A DNA stretch of 64,000 nt from Aurantibrevibacter litoralis (GCF_034651555.1 NZ_JAYEEQ010000020.1:1-64000); one strand, 5' to 3'; positions 25,618 to 35,816 are shown, counted from the first letter of the stretch. Notes: generated from the sequence alone by a model not told the origin. A program made the numbers and translations.

Positions 25618-26889
25618 ATGCAGAAATATTGGGGCGCATTTGTAGTAATCTTACTTTTGGCATCTTGTACTAATGAAGAAAAAATTGTTGCAGACCATAG
25701 TTCGGAACCTACAGTAACCGAACTACCGAAAGAAAACCTGCGATTTGGGTTTAATTTAGACCATTTTCAAGTACATGAGGCGGTAGTGAAAAACGGGGAC
25801 AGTTTTGGGGAACTCATGCTTCAAAACAACGTGGCATATCCAAAAATACATGCGGTGGCAGAACAATTTAAAGACACCTTCGATGTCCGAAAAATTGTAG
25901 TCGGAAAGCCATATTTAATTTTGAAGTCCAAAGACACCTTAGAAAGCGCTCAGGTTTTTATCTATCAGAACGACCCTATTAATTATACTGTTATCGATTT
26001 CAGAGATTCGGTAGTGGCCTATCGCAAAAGGCAAAAGGTAAAGTATGTAGAACGGGAGGCATCCGGAATTATAGAAACCTCGCTTTCAGAAGCGATATTA
26101 AAGCAAGGCATAGATTATAATGTAACCAATCGCTTATCGGAAATTTATGCGTGGTCTATCGATTTTTTCCGCTTGCAGAAAGGCGATCGATTTAAGGTCA
26201 TTTATAAAGAAAAGTATATTAACGACACTATCTATGCCGGCTCAGAAGCTATAGAAGCCGCCTATTTTGAGCACAATGGAAAACCGTTTTATGCCTTTGC
26301 CTTTGAAACAGACAGCGTAAACCAAGTTATGGATTATTACGATGATGACGCCAAAAATTTACGCAAGGCATTTTTGCAGGCCCCGGTACAATTTAGCAGA
26401 ATATCGTCCCGTTTCAATTTAAATCGAAGGATTGCCTATTATGGCTACAAGGTAAGACCCCACAAAGGAACCGATTATGCCGCACCCGTAGGCACTCCTA
26501 TTTTGGCCACGGCTAATGGTGTTGTAGAAGAATCTACAAGAAAGGGAGGTAACGGCAAATATGTAAAAATTAAGCATAATGGCACCTATAGCACGCAATA
26601 CCTTCATATGAAAAATCAAAATGTTAAGATGGGTCAGTTTGTTAAGCAAGGAGATGTCATTGGGTGGGTAGGCATGACCGGCAACACCGGCGGCCCTCAT
26701 GTGTGTTATCGTTTCTGGAAAAATGGGCAACAGGTAGACCCTTTGCGAGAAGAACTACCCTCGGCAGAACCTATAGACGCTTCCTTAAAAGACACCTATT
26801 TAAGTTTTATTGACCCCAAAAAAGTACAATTAGATTGTATTGAATATTTGGAAGAACCCGTAGAGGAATTAATTACACTTAACGAATAA
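25618..26889 (+). CDS. M23-family metallopeptidase, lipoprotein
   Basis: The 423-residue protein has a lipoprotein signal (WGAFVVILLLASC), a LysM/OapA-like middle region (about residues 50-250) and a C-terminal LytM-type peptidase domain (about 275-380). The zinc-site motif HKGTDYAAPVG (H-x3-D) and STQYLHM are present. The final motif reads GGPHVCYRFWKNG, so the usual His-x-His is His-x-Cys and the third metal ligand is changed. I recall this His-to-Cys form in many Bacteroidetes M23 proteins. Probable role: cutting or regulating peptidoglycan cross-links. It precedes pgi by one base. Confidence 0.88.
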   Translation: MQKYWGAFVVILLLASCTNEEKIVADHSSEPTVTELPKENLRFGFNLDHFQVHEAVVKNGDSFGELMLQNNVAYPKIHAVAEQFKDTFDVRKIVVGKPYLILKSKDTLESAQVFIYQNDPINYTVIDFRDSVVAYRKRQKVKYVEREASGIIETSLSEAILKQGIDYNVTNRLSEIYAWSIDFFRLQKGDRFKVIYKEKYINDTIYAGSEAIEAAYFEHNGKPFYAFAFETDSVNQVMDYYDDDAKNLRKAFLQAPVQFSRISSRFNLNRRIAYYGYKVRPHKGTDYAAPVGTPILATANGVVEESTRKGGNGKYVKIKHNGTYSTQYLHMKNQNVKMGQFVKQGDVIGWVGMTGNTGGPHVCYRFWKNGQQVDPLREELPSAEPIDASLKDTYLSFIDPKKVQLDCIEYLEEPVEELITLNE

Positions 26890-26890
26890 A

Positions 26891-28528
26891 ATGCCATTAC
26901 ACGCTATAAATCCCACAGCAACCAAAGCTTGGGAAAAACTTGAACAACATTTCAAAGAAGTCCATACAGAAACCCTAAAGGAACTTTTTGTTTCAGATCC
27001 CCAAAGAGCACAAAAATTGACCTTGCAATGGAAGGATTTTTTGCTGGACTATTCTAAAAACAGGATGCGTCCGGAAACAATAGACTTGCTTATAGCACTG
27101 GCTAAAGAACTGAAATTGGAAGATGCTGTTGAAAAGTACTTTAGCGGAGATATTATAAATGCTACGGAAAACCGGGCGGTACTTCATACAGCACTAAGGG
27201 CAAATAGGGATGCCGTCGTTACCGTTGATGGCCAGAACATAGTTCCCGAAGTTTTTGCAGTAAGGAAAAAAATAGCGGCATTCGCAAATGCAGTTATAGC
27301 AGGAGAGAAAAAGGGTTATACAGGAAAACCTTTTACGGATGTTGTAAACATTGGCATTGGCGGTTCCGATTTGGGGCCGGCTATGGTAACAGAGGCTCTT
27401 AAATTTTACGGAAACCATTTAAAAATGCATTTTGTGAGCAACGTAGATGGCGATCATGTTCACGAAATTTTAAAAGGCTTGCCGGCAGAAACCACTTTGT
27501 TTGTTGTCGTATCCAAAACATTTACGACACAAGAAACCCTTAGTAATGCCCTTACCATAAAAAAATGGTTCTTAAAAAGTGCTTCGCAGCACGATATTGC
27601 CACACATTTTGCAGCGGTTTCTACTAATACAACAAAGATTGCGGAATTCGGGATTGCTCCGAAAAATGTATTTCCCATGTGGGATTGGGTTGGTGGGCGG
27701 TTTTCGCTTTGGAGTGCCGTGGGATTATCTATTGCCCTTGCCGTTGGCTCAGCCAATTTTGAGGCTCTACTAGAAGGGGCTCAGGATATGGATGAACACT
27801 TTAGAACAGCAGATTTTAAAGAGAATATCCCGGTTGTTTTAGCGCTTATTAGTATTTGGTATAACAATTTTTATGGTGCAGAAACAGAGGCTATAATTCC
27901 ATACACCCAATATTTGCATCGGTTTTCAGCCTATTTGCAACAAGGAATTATGGAGAGTAATGGGAAAAGTGTAGATAGAAATGGCAATAGGGTGACCTAC
28001 CAAACGGGCACCGTTATTTGGGGAGAGCCTGGCACCAATGCCCAACATGCGTTCTTTCAACTCATACACCAAGGCACAAAAGTGATTCCGGCCGATTTTA
28101 TTGGGTTTAAAGAGTCCTTATATGGCGATAAAGACCATCACGATAAATTGATGGCCAATTTTTTTGCACAAACAGAGGCATTGCTTCATGGAAAATCGAA
28201 AGAGGAAGTAGAAGCAGAATTAAAAGACAATGGTATGTCTGATGCCGAAAAGAAAAGTTTAGTGCCATTCAAGGTTTTTGAGGGTAACAAACCCACGAAT
28301 ACGCTTTTAATTCAGAAGTTAACGCCCAAGAGTTTGGGTGCCCTAATAGCACTTTATGAACATAAAATTTTCGTTCAGGGGGTACTATGGAATATATACA
28401 GTTATGACCAATGGGGTGTAGAGCTTGGCAAGCAATTAGCAAGCACGATTCTGAACGAGATTAAAAACTCAGAAATCGGCAAACACGACAGCTCTACACT
28501 GCATCTTTTACAAAAATTTAAGGAATGA
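26891..28528 (+). CDS. pgi: Glucose-6-phosphate isomerase
   Basis: PGI interconverts glucose-6-phosphate and fructose-6-phosphate. The signatures VVSKTFTTQETLSNA, VGGRFSLWSAVGLSIAL and the C-terminal DQWGVELGKQLA are intact, as is the catalytic-Glu region GESNGKSV-like MESNGKSVDRNG. The 545 residues match the long bacterial form. It ends the run begun by the DUF3108 gene and starts one base after the M23 peptidase stop. Confidence 0.97.
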   Translation: MPLHAINPTATKAWEKLEQHFKEVHTETLKELFVSDPQRAQKLTLQWKDFLLDYSKNRMRPETIDLLIALAKELKLEDAVEKYFSGDIINATENRAVLHTALRANRDAVVTVDGQNIVPEVFAVRKKIAAFANAVIAGEKKGYTGKPFTDVVNIGIGGSDLGPAMVTEALKFYGNHLKMHFVSNVDGDHVHEILKGLPAETTLFVVVSKTFTTQETLSNALTIKKWFLKSASQHDIATHFAAVSTNTTKIAEFGIAPKNVFPMWDWVGGRFSLWSAVGLSIALAVGSANFEALLEGAQDMDEHFRTADFKENIPVVLALISIWYNNFYGAETEAIIPYTQYLHRFSAYLQQGIMESNGKSVDRNGNRVTYQTGTVIWGEPGTNAQHAFFQLIHQGTKVIPADFIGFKESLYGDKDHHDKLMANFFAQTEALLHGKSKEEVEAELKDNGMSDAEKKSLVPFKVFEGNKPTNTLLIQKLTPKSLGALIALYEHKIFVQGVLWNIYSYDQWGVELGKQLASTILNEIKNSEIGKHDSSTLHLLQKFKE

Positions 28529-28602
28529 TTTCGTAATTCCGAATTTTTATAGCAAACAGGTCATCTTATTGATTTTCAATATTTTTTAAGTATTTTTTAT
28601 GT

Positions 28603-28610
28603 TAATTTTG
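28603..28610 (+). promoter_or_regulatory. -7 element before the Oar-like receptor gene
   Basis: TAATTTTG matches TAnnTTTG, 81 bases before the start at 28692; no clear TTG at the usual distance. The AT-rich leader suggests a separate promoter from pgi. Confidence 0.45.
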
Positions 28611-28691
28611 CGCCAATTAATTTAACGTTGGCTTAATGTAAAAGTGATGTATTTAAATCACATTTGCAGCGAACTAAAAAACACTTAGAAA

Positions 28692-31600
28692 ATGAAAAAA
28701 ATGTATGTTGCGGTTGTTCTATTTTTCTGTGCGGCAATCGCTTTTTCTCAGGGTGTTACTACGTCTGCGATCGGCGGACAGGTAACAGATACCGAAGGCG
28801 AACCCCTACCCGGTGCCACGGTTATAGCTGTGCATGGACCTTCGGGTACCAAGTATGGTGTTTCAACCGATTTTGATGGGTACTATCGTATCTCCAATAT
28901 GAGAACAGGAGGCCCCTATGCCATTACTATCTCGTATGTAGGGTTTAATGATTTCACCAATTCTTCGGTGTATCTTCAATTAGGTCAGACCGAAAGATTT
29001 AGTGTAGCACTCTCAGAATCTGCCACTGCTTTAGATGAGGTAGTGGTTACGGCAACTTCCGGCGATTTGTTCAATTCTAACAAAACAGGTGCAGAAACGG
29101 TGGTAGGGCAGTCTAAGATACAAGCCTTACCTTCTATTTCAAGAAACATTGCCGATTTTGCGCGGTTAACCCCACAAGCCCAAATCCGGGGAGACGATGT
29201 TATTTCCATTTCAGGGCAAAATAATCGTTTTAATGCAATTTATATTGATGGTGCAGTGAACAACGATGTGTTTGGTTTGGCGGCCAACGGTACAAACGGT
29301 GGGCAAACCGGTGTGAGCCCTATTTCTTTGGATGCGATTGAATCTTTCCAAATAAGTATTGCGCCTTTCGATGTTCGGATTTCTGGATTTGCGGGGGGTG
29401 CTATTAGTGCTACTACCCGATCGGGAACCAATGAATTCCAAGGTTCGGCCTATGCACTTGTACGGAATGAAGATCTTTCCGGTAAAACTCCGGTAGGTCT
29501 TTTGGGTGATGGAGACGAAAGGGAAAAATTACCCGAATTTTCTGCCGACACTTATGGAGTGCGCATTGGTGGCCCTATCATCAAGGACAAGCTATTCTTC
29601 TTTGTAAACTATGAAAGACAAGAAATAGAAACGCCACAGCCCTTTAATGTGAGCAATTATCTCGGCAACGCTTCAGCTGCCGATTTGGATGCGTTGCGCA
29701 GTTTTATTACCAATCAGTTCAATTACGATCCGGGATCCTTTAATAATAATATAAATTCTTTGGAGAGTGATAAACTTATTGCAAAAATAGACTGGAATAT
29801 TAATGATAATAATAACTTGGCGTTACGACATAGCTATGTAAAGGCAACTAACCTTTCCAGAGGAAGTTCTACACCGCGAGCCATCAACTTTTTAAATGGT
29901 GCCCAGCAATTTCCATCAACTACCAACTCTACTTCTTTGGAATTAAGTTCTAGATTTGGCGATAAATTCGCCAATAATTTGGTTCTTGGGTATACTCGAG
30001 TAAGAGATGACAGGGGATTTACAGGCAATCCTTTCCCTAGTGTTTCTATTGTGGATGGCGCAGGTACTATTTTCTTTGGTTCGGACCAAGCATCTACAGC
30101 AAACCTGCTGACACAAGATATCGTTACTCTGACGAATAATTTTGAAATGTATTTTGGTAAACACACCATTACAATAGGGACGCATAACGAATTTTCCTCC
30201 GTAAAAAATGTATTCTTTAATAGGAATTTTGGGGAATATCGTTTTAGTAATTTACAAGATTTTCTAGATGGTAATAACGCAAACAGATATAGAACGAACT
30301 ATTCGCTTTTGGGTGGTATTGGTGATGACTCTCAAGGAGCTGCCGAGTTCGATTTGTTTCAACTGGGATTTTATGTTCAGGATGAGATAAATATTTCTGA
30401 AAATTTTAAACTTTCAGCAGGTGTCCGTTTCGATATTCCGTATTGGGAAAGCGGTTTGGCCAATGATGATTTTAACACGCGATCAGTAGCATTGCTAGAG
30501 GCTGCCGGTAAAAATTTGCAAGGTGCCAGAGTGGGGAAAAGAGTAGATCCTATTGTTCATGTATCTCCCCGTGTTGGCTTTAATTGGGATGTTACAGGAA
30601 ACAAGCAGACCACCCTTAGAGGCGGATTTGGAATTTTTACTTCCAGATTGCCTTTGGTATGGCCGGGCGGCATGTATAATAACAATGGACTCACTAATGG
30701 CAGTTTAACCATAAATGGTGCAGCCAATACCCCAACATTTACCGCAGATGTTAACAATCAGTTTAGAGATCCGCTTCCGGGTAGTGGTGGAGTTGGTGGT
30801 AACATCGATTTGTTTGCCCCTAACTTTAAATTACCACAGGTATTTAAAACCAATATTGCTATTGATCAGAAATTGCCCGGAGGTATTATAGCTACCGCCG
30901 AGTTTATTCATAATGATAACATCACGTCTATAAAATATGAGAATATAAACCTTGCAGGCCCTCAGTTTAGAACTACCGGAGCCGATGTACGACCCAACTA
31001 TGGCGGAGTGAGAGTAGACAATACGTATGACGGTATCTATTTAGCGTCCAACACAGGTGAGGGCGATTCTTGGAATGCCGCTTTTACTTTAACCAAAAAC
31101 TTTTACAGTGACTTTTTTAATGCCACCGTACAAGGCTCCTATTCCTACGGAGAATCGAATGTGTTTTTTGACGGAACATCATCCATAAATGCCTCTCAAT
31201 GGATCAATATTGAGTCTGTTAATGGATCTAATGCACTAAGAGGTACTTCGAGGTCCGATTTTGATCAAGGCCATAGAATTACGAGCAATTCTTCCTTTAG
31301 TTTCAAATGGAACAAAAACGTAAAGACGACCTTAGGCTTCTTTTACGAAGGTGCAGATGGAACCCCAATAAGTTATGTGTATAACGACCAAGGGAACTTG
31401 TTACGAGATACATTTGGCCCTAACGCCTTGATCTACGTTCCTGCAAACAGAAATGAAATTGTTCTGGTAGATGCCAACAATGGCCTAACGGCAGACCAAC
31501 AATGGGAACAGTTAAACGCCTTTATTAGCGGAAACGAGTACCTAAATAGCAGAAGAGGAACACATGCCGAAAGAAATGGCGATCGACTTAAATGGAGTCA

Positions 31601-31904
31601 CGTCATTGATTTTAAATTTGCCCAAGAATTCGGAATTATGGTGAACAACAAGCGTCATGCCCTAGAGTTTACGGCAGACATTTTTAATTTCACCAATTTG
31701 TTAAACAAAGATTGGGGCAAACGGTATTTCTCTAATTTTGATGCCGTGCAACTTATAGATTTTGCCGGGTTTGACACCGATGGTACTACACCTACCTTTA
31801 GGTTTAACCCCAATGCGGCAAGCCGCCTAAATCAGATAGACGATTCCGGTTTGCAGTCTTCTAGATGGCAAATGCAAATAGGACTAAGGTATTCGTTTAA
31901 TTAA
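28692..31904 (+). CDS. Oar-like TonB-dependent outer-membrane protein
   Basis: The 1070-residue protein has a signal peptide (ending AIAFSQG), a carboxypeptidase-regulatory-like beta-sandwich (about residues 25-105, with GQVTDTEGEPLPGATV and the GYYRISNMRTGGPY turn), a plug domain (about 115-240, with DEVVVTATSGD) and a long beta-barrel ending in the aromatic QIGLRYSFN. The layout is that of Oar-family receptors, which in Bacteroidetes include surface or adhesion proteins with unknown ligands. No SusD-type partner follows. It is bounded by a strong terminator. Confidence 0.9.
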   Translation: MKKMYVAVVLFFCAAIAFSQGVTTSAIGGQVTDTEGEPLPGATVIAVHGPSGTKYGVSTDFDGYYRISNMRTGGPYAITISYVGFNDFTNSSVYLQLGQTERFSVALSESATALDEVVVTATSGDLFNSNKTGAETVVGQSKIQALPSISRNIADFARLTPQAQIRGDDVISISGQNNRFNAIYIDGAVNNDVFGLAANGTNGGQTGVSPISLDAIESFQISIAPFDVRISGFAGGAISATTRSGTNEFQGSAYALVRNEDLSGKTPVGLLGDGDEREKLPEFSADTYGVRIGGPIIKDKLFFFVNYERQEIETPQPFNVSNYLGNASAADLDALRSFITNQFNYDPGSFNNNINSLESDKLIAKIDWNINDNNNLALRHSYVKATNLSRGSSTPRAINFLNGAQQFPSTTNSTSLELSSRFGDKFANNLVLGYTRVRDDRGFTGNPFPSVSIVDGAGTIFFGSDQASTANLLTQDIVTLTNNFEMYFGKHTITIGTHNEFSSVKNVFFNRNFGEYRFSNLQDFLDGNNANRYRTNYSLLGGIGDDSQGAAEFDLFQLGFYVQDEINISENFKLSAGVRFDIPYWESGLANDDFNTRSVALLEAAGKNLQGARVGKRVDPIVHVSPRVGFNWDVTGNKQTTLRGGFGIFTSRLPLVWPGGMYNNNGLTNGSLTINGAANTPTFTADVNNQFRDPLPGSGGVGGNIDLFAPNFKLPQVFKTNIAIDQKLPGGIIATAEFIHNDNITSIKYENINLAGPQFRTTGADVRPNYGGVRVDNTYDGIYLASNTGEGDSWNAAFTLTKNFYSDFFNATVQGSYSYGESNVFFDGTSSINASQWINIESVNGSNALRGTSRSDFDQGHRITSNSSFSFKWNKNVKTTLGFFYEGADGTPISYVYNDQGNLLRDTFGPNALIYVPANRNEIVLVDANNGLTADQQWEQLNAFISGNEYLNSRRGTHAERNGDRLKWSHVIDFKFAQEFGIMVNNKRHALEFTADIFNFTNLLNKDWGKRYFSNFDAVQLIDFAGFDTDGTTPTFRFNPNAASRLNQIDDSGLQSSRWQMQIGLRYSFN

Positions 31905-31977
31905 CTTGTACCTGAAAAGCACACTAACCACCCTAGTGGATTGTTTTTCGAATTAGATATAAATGATCATCATTACA

Positions 31978-32010
31978 GAGACAATACCACTGGTATTGTC
32001 TCTTTTTTTT
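31978..32010 (+). terminator. Terminator after the Oar-like gene
   Basis: GAGACAATACCA pairs with TGGTATTGTCTC around a short loop, followed by eight T. The remaining sequence to 32260 holds nothing recognisable. Confidence 0.85.
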
Positions 32011-32260
32011 GGTTCAGTTTCAAGTATTCTAACCCCCTACCGTTTCGTAAAGCGAATACGTTTAGGGTATTATGTTTTTTTTCGAAAGACACATTAGAAA
32101 GATTCCGTTGAGCATGCCAAAAGAAGATGCCATGTAGTTGATACTGTTTCAAGCCTTAGTAGTTCCAGTGTACCTAACAGTAGACTTGGCTACATGTACA
32201 TCATGCTAAAATTGCTGCGCGGTTTTCTAAATTGCCATCAAAATTCCAAATAGGAAACCC

Positions 32261-32300
32261 AAAACGCCTTAGTCTCATAACATGAGACTAAGGCGTTTTT
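32261..32300. terminator. Bidirectional terminator after the riboswitch-controlled receptor
   Basis: AAACGCCTTAGTCTCAT pairs with ATGAGACTAAGGCGTTT around a short loop, with a T-run on each strand. It lies 26 bases beyond the stop of the minus-strand receptor gene. Confidence 0.85.
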
Positions 32301-32325
32301 ACTACAATAAAAAAAGCAACACTAT

Positions 32326-34497
32326 CTAAAATGTCACCGTGGCTCCAAGTAAAAAATGGATACCCGCCTGCGGATAAAAGCCGGCTCCCTCCATGGTGGT
32401 TATCGTACCAGGTGTAGAAAAATCATCGTCATAGGTAAAGAAAAAACCATTAGATTCAAACAACGAATCAAAAATATTATTCACAAGTCCGGAAAAGACA
32501 ATGCTTTTTACAAGCCATTTGGGTTGTATCTCGTACTGCACATTAAAATCGGTTTGCGAATAGGCATCTAATACCGAGCTTTCTGCGTCTATATTCCCCA
32601 TATACTGCTTGCCCACGTATTTGGTGAGTAAGGATAATTGCAAGTTTTCTGTTGGCAGATAGCTAAAGCGATTCCCTAATATCACATTCGGGGAAAAGGC
32701 AATGTGGGTATTGCCCAAATTTTCTAATACGCCATCGCGTTGAAATAGAAAGTTTCTGTTTTTGTTACTGCTCAAGGCAATATTTGGCGCCAGTACAAAT
32801 TGCTTACCTAATTGAATGAGTGCATCTACTTCTATACCAAGCCTGTAACTATCGCCCACGTTAGATCGTAAAGGCGCACCCACATCATTGAGTTCGCCGG
32901 TAAGTACCAATTGGTCTTTGTAACGCATATAGTACACGTTCGTATTTAGGTGCGCCTTTCCTGAAACATGCCGCCATCCTAATTCAAAATCATTGAGTCT
33001 TTCGGGACGGGGACTGCCATTTTCGTAATCGTTTCGGTTGGGTTCCCGGTTGGCTCTGGCAAAAGAAAAGTAGATGTTGTTTTTATGATTTAGATTATAC
33101 GTTAATCCCGCTTTTGGATTAAAGAAATTAAAGGTGTCGTCTACCAAACCTGTATCCGGACTATCAGCTTCATAATGTACACGACGAAATTGCATATCGC
33201 CAAAAAGGTTCCACTTTTTGTGAATGTTGTAATTTACCTTGGCAAAACTGTTGAAATCGCTTTTAGTACTGCTGTTGTCGTAATACCGATCTCGAATATT
33301 ACTGTTGCTGGCAAAACGAGCCCATATCACTTCCCCAAAATGATCCCCGTCGTAATTGCTCCATCCTCCACCCAAAATTACATTAAGGTTTTCTCGGGTA
33401 TAGTTGGTGGAAAACGTAGTGCCGTAAAAATCATTATCTAACCAACGTCGGCGAATAAGATCTGTGGTGTTCACTTCGGTTCCGTTGACGATAATAGGAT
33501 CAAAATCGTAGGTTGCAAAATCGTCGTCTTCCCGAAACTGCTCAAAGAATCCACGGCCCCGTGTATAAAAAATAGCCAAATTGGTATTCCAATTCGCGTT
33601 AACTTGTTCATTCCAATGCAATTGAAAGTGATCTTGTTTGTAATTATCTACTTCGTTTTCATAAAATTGAGTTACCCCGTTTTCGTCGGTAAACATCCCA
33701 GCGGTGTTAAAAGTTCGGTTTGTAGCGAGGGTTTGGGCATCGATTCCGTTCCAAGCTTGGTAGGTTATTTCGTGACCGCCAAATAAAAGCGCTTTTAGTA
33801 GCGTGTTCTTATCTTTATACGCCCCTTGTAAAAAATAGGAATCCAGTTCGGCACTAGCCCGATCTACGTAGCCATCGGACGTAATTCGGGAGAGACGCCC
33901 CGAAAATTCTACATGTTCGTTGAGCAATCCCGTGCTAAATTTTATGTTGTTCCTCAGGGTATTAAAACTCCCTACAGAGGAGGAAATTTGCCCGTAGGGC
34001 TGATCGGATACTGCATCAGTAAGCAGGTTTAAACTGGCACCAAAAGCACCAGAACCATTCGTAGAGGTGCCTACTCCACGCTGCAATTGTAAACTTTCGG
34101 TAGAAGATGCAAAATCGGGCATATTTACCCAGAACGTGCCGTGCGACTCCGCATCGTTGTAGGGCACTCCGTTTACGGTTACATTTACCCGTGTAGCATC
34201 ACTACCCCGAACACGGATGCTGGTATAGCCAATGCCTGCGCCGGCATCGGATGTGGTTACAACAGCCGGTAAAAAATTAAGTAAAATGGGGATGTCCTGA
34301 CCCAGATTTCGGGGTTTCAGATCTTCTTTGGTAACATTAGTAAAGGTAATGGGTGATGCGGTAGTTGCGCGTACTGCGGACACAAGAACTTCATCTAAAT
34401 TAATTTTACTTCCCTCTAGGGAATCTAAAGGTTTTTCTTGAGCCTGACCCCAATGGATCAGTCCAAAAACGGCAATAGTGGTGAAAATAGGTTTCAT
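32326..34497 (-). CDS. TonB-dependent receptor under TPP control (probable thiamin receptor)
   Basis: The 723-residue protein has a signal peptide (FGLIHWGQAQ), a plug domain (about residues 35-150: DEVLVSAVRATTASP, SIRVRGSDATRVNVTVNGVPYNDAES) and a 22-strand-type barrel ending in LLGATVTF. It has no carboxypeptidase-like N-terminal domain. A TPP riboswitch precedes it, so it probably imports thiamin or a thiamin precursor across the outer membrane, like the riboswitch-linked receptors known from other Bacteroidetes. No inner-membrane thiamin transporter or thi gene lies beside it, so it is a lone member of the regulon. Confidence 0.9.
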   Translation of the reverse strand: MKPIFTTIAVFGLIHWGQAQEKPLDSLEGSKINLDEVLVSAVRATTASPITFTNVTKEDLKPRNLGQDIPILLNFLPAVVTTSDAGAGIGYTSIRVRGSDATRVNVTVNGVPYNDAESHGTFWVNMPDFASSTESLQLQRGVGTSTNGSGAFGASLNLLTDAVSDQPYGQISSSVGSFNTLRNNIKFSTGLLNEHVEFSGRLSRITSDGYVDRASAELDSYFLQGAYKDKNTLLKALLFGGHEITYQAWNGIDAQTLATNRTFNTAGMFTDENGVTQFYENEVDNYKQDHFQLHWNEQVNANWNTNLAIFYTRGRGFFEQFREDDDFATYDFDPIIVNGTEVNTTDLIRRRWLDNDFYGTTFSTNYTRENLNVILGGGWSNYDGDHFGEVIWARFASNSNIRDRYYDNSSTKSDFNSFAKVNYNIHKKWNLFGDMQFRRVHYEADSPDTGLVDDTFNFFNPKAGLTYNLNHKNNIYFSFARANREPNRNDYENGSPRPERLNDFELGWRHVSGKAHLNTNVYYMRYKDQLVLTGELNDVGAPLRSNVGDSYRLGIEVDALIQLGKQFVLAPNIALSSNKNRNFLFQRDGVLENLGNTHIAFSPNVILGNRFSYLPTENLQLSLLTKYVGKQYMGNIDAESSVLDAYSQTDFNVQYEIQPKWLVKSIVFSGLVNNIFDSLFESNGFFFTYDDDFSTPGTITTMEGAGFYPQAGIHFLLGATVTF

Positions 34498-34618
34498 TCG
34501 TAAATATGAATTACGAATAAAAGGGGCTATTATTCCTGATTAATAATTGATTTTTGGTTTTAAACCCGGACTGAAAGTTCCGTGAAAAGAAACCGTTGTA
34601 ACTCCAATGAGCTATATT

Positions 34619-34735
34619 AGCTTCCCTTGGCAGCATTACCTGCCCAGGTTCGTTGGGTATAATCTCAGCTTCGTCCATAACCATTATCAGGTTTATTCTG
34701 ATTTTTGGTTTGCGATTTAGCACCCCTTTGAGATG
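34619..34735 (-). promoter_or_regulatory. TPP riboswitch (THI element)
   Basis: Read on the minus strand, the core is in the right order: AAAGGGGTGCT, then GCTGAGATTATACCC, GAACCTG, and GGTAATGCTGCCAAGGGA. These are the hallmark THI-box segments that fold around thiamin pyrophosphate and shut down the gene when TPP is plentiful. It begins just after a -7 element and ends about 120 bases before the receptor start; the expression platform between is T- and A-rich and could form an alternative hairpin. Confidence 0.92.
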
Positions 34736-34738
34736 GTA

Positions 34739-34746
34739 CAAATGTA
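34739..34746 (-). promoter_or_regulatory. -7 element before the TPP riboswitch
   Basis: On the minus strand TACATTTG matches TAnnTTTG and lies a few bases before the riboswitch start, as expected for a riboswitch at the 5' end of the message. Confidence 0.5.
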
Positions 34747-35167
34747 CTTCAGTCTTTTTTAATTTCCATGGAAAATGAGAACATAATTAACCTAGCCTTA
34801 CCACCTCTATATCGCTTTTGTCCGTATTGAATTTGGAAGACTTTCATTTTCAAAAGCATACAATGAGCAGATCTAAAAAAATTGACCCTTAAAATTGTAA
34901 TTAGCTAGCTACTTCTTGCGCTTTTGGGCGTAGTCGTTGGGTTTTTTATAGTTTCTGAAATACGGGTATTTCTGGGTGCCGAAACTACGCTGGAAAGGGA
35001 AGGTAAATGTTTAAAAACAGGAGTGCTACCTAGGAATAGCCACGAGGCAGAATTTATCCAAACCGGCACTTCAAAGGAAGACCAAAAGAAATTTGAATGC
35101 CTATGAAAATAAGGTAGACTCGATCATTGTGGCTATTGATACGCTTAAGAAGATGGAACAAAATAAC
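34747..35167. other. Gap with worn-out coding sequence
   Basis: No gene is supported. Around 34900-35160 on the plus strand there are protein-like fragments (a hydrophobic run GVVVGFFIVSEIRVFL and later charged runs) broken by stops and shifts, suggesting decay. Family not recognised. Confidence 0.35.
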
Positions 35168-35683
35168 CTATACAAAAACCATAATCAGGGTAAGTAAAAA
35201 TCCCGCCAAGGCAAAATACATCCCTTTTTTAAAAACAGGCATTTTTGGGGTATACATCCAAAAAGCGGAAATCACAAAAAACAAAAGAGAAGTTCCAAAG
35301 AAGATATTTAAATAGAACAAGGGACTCTTGGTGGTTGCCTTATGCATTTTTTCCATTTTATCGAGAAGAAAGGGCAACTTCATTTTTTTTACCGTAGCCA
35401 TTCCTGTAGCCTCATTGTAATTTCCATCTTTAAAGTAGAGTACATCGCCCTCCTTTTTGTCAACTTTTACACCCATTTTTATCTTTGGCCCTATTTCGCC
35501 TTCCGATAAGTTAGAGCCAATATGTATTTCTTCAACCACCTCGCTTTTAAGAAAGTTCGTTTGCCTAAAAATCATGATGATTCCACTGATGGCATACACG
35601 GCCATAATACCTGCCAAAAAATAACCTAAGTATCTATGTATTAGTCGAACTTGAAAAGAAAATGGCGTTTTTTTGTTAGTCAT
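35168..35683 (-). CDS. PepSY-associated membrane-helix protein
   Basis: The 171-residue product opens with VRLIHRYLGYFLAGIMAVYAISGIIMIF, the typical first helix of PepSY-TM (PiuB-like) proteins, which often reduce or assist iron and siderophore uptake. After a soluble PepSY-like part (about residues 45-110), two more helices follow (FYLNIFFGTSLLFFVISAFW and the C-terminal FALAGFLLTLIMVFV). It is a short three-helix form. Next upstream on the same strand, beyond the repeat, lies a decayed PepSY gene, so the two were probably one operon. Confidence 0.78.
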   Translation of the reverse strand: MTNKKTPFSFQVRLIHRYLGYFLAGIMAVYAISGIIMIFRQTNFLKSEVVEEIHIGSNLSEGEIGPKIKMGVKVDKKEGDVLYFKDGNYNEATGMATVKKMKLPFLLDKMEKMHKATTKSPLFYLNIFFGTSLLFFVISAFWMYTPKMPVFKKGMYFALAGFLLTLIMVFV

Positions 35684-35816
35684 GTGGTACTCCTTTGTTA
35701 GGTTGTTACTACTTGGATGGCAACAAATGTAAAAGGTTTAATTTAAAAATAAAAAAAGCTGCACAAATGCAACTCCATGAACCAAACCAAACCGGCGATA
35801 AAAACGAACTTAAAGT

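Noticed and set aside
34511..34741. 76-codon open frame on the minus strand
   Set aside because: It runs through the TPP riboswitch core; the RNA motif explains the conservation and the peptide has no family look.
34924..35106. 60-codon open frame with a hydrophobic run
   Set aside because: Possibly a worn gene piece, but too short and without family match to annotate as a gene.
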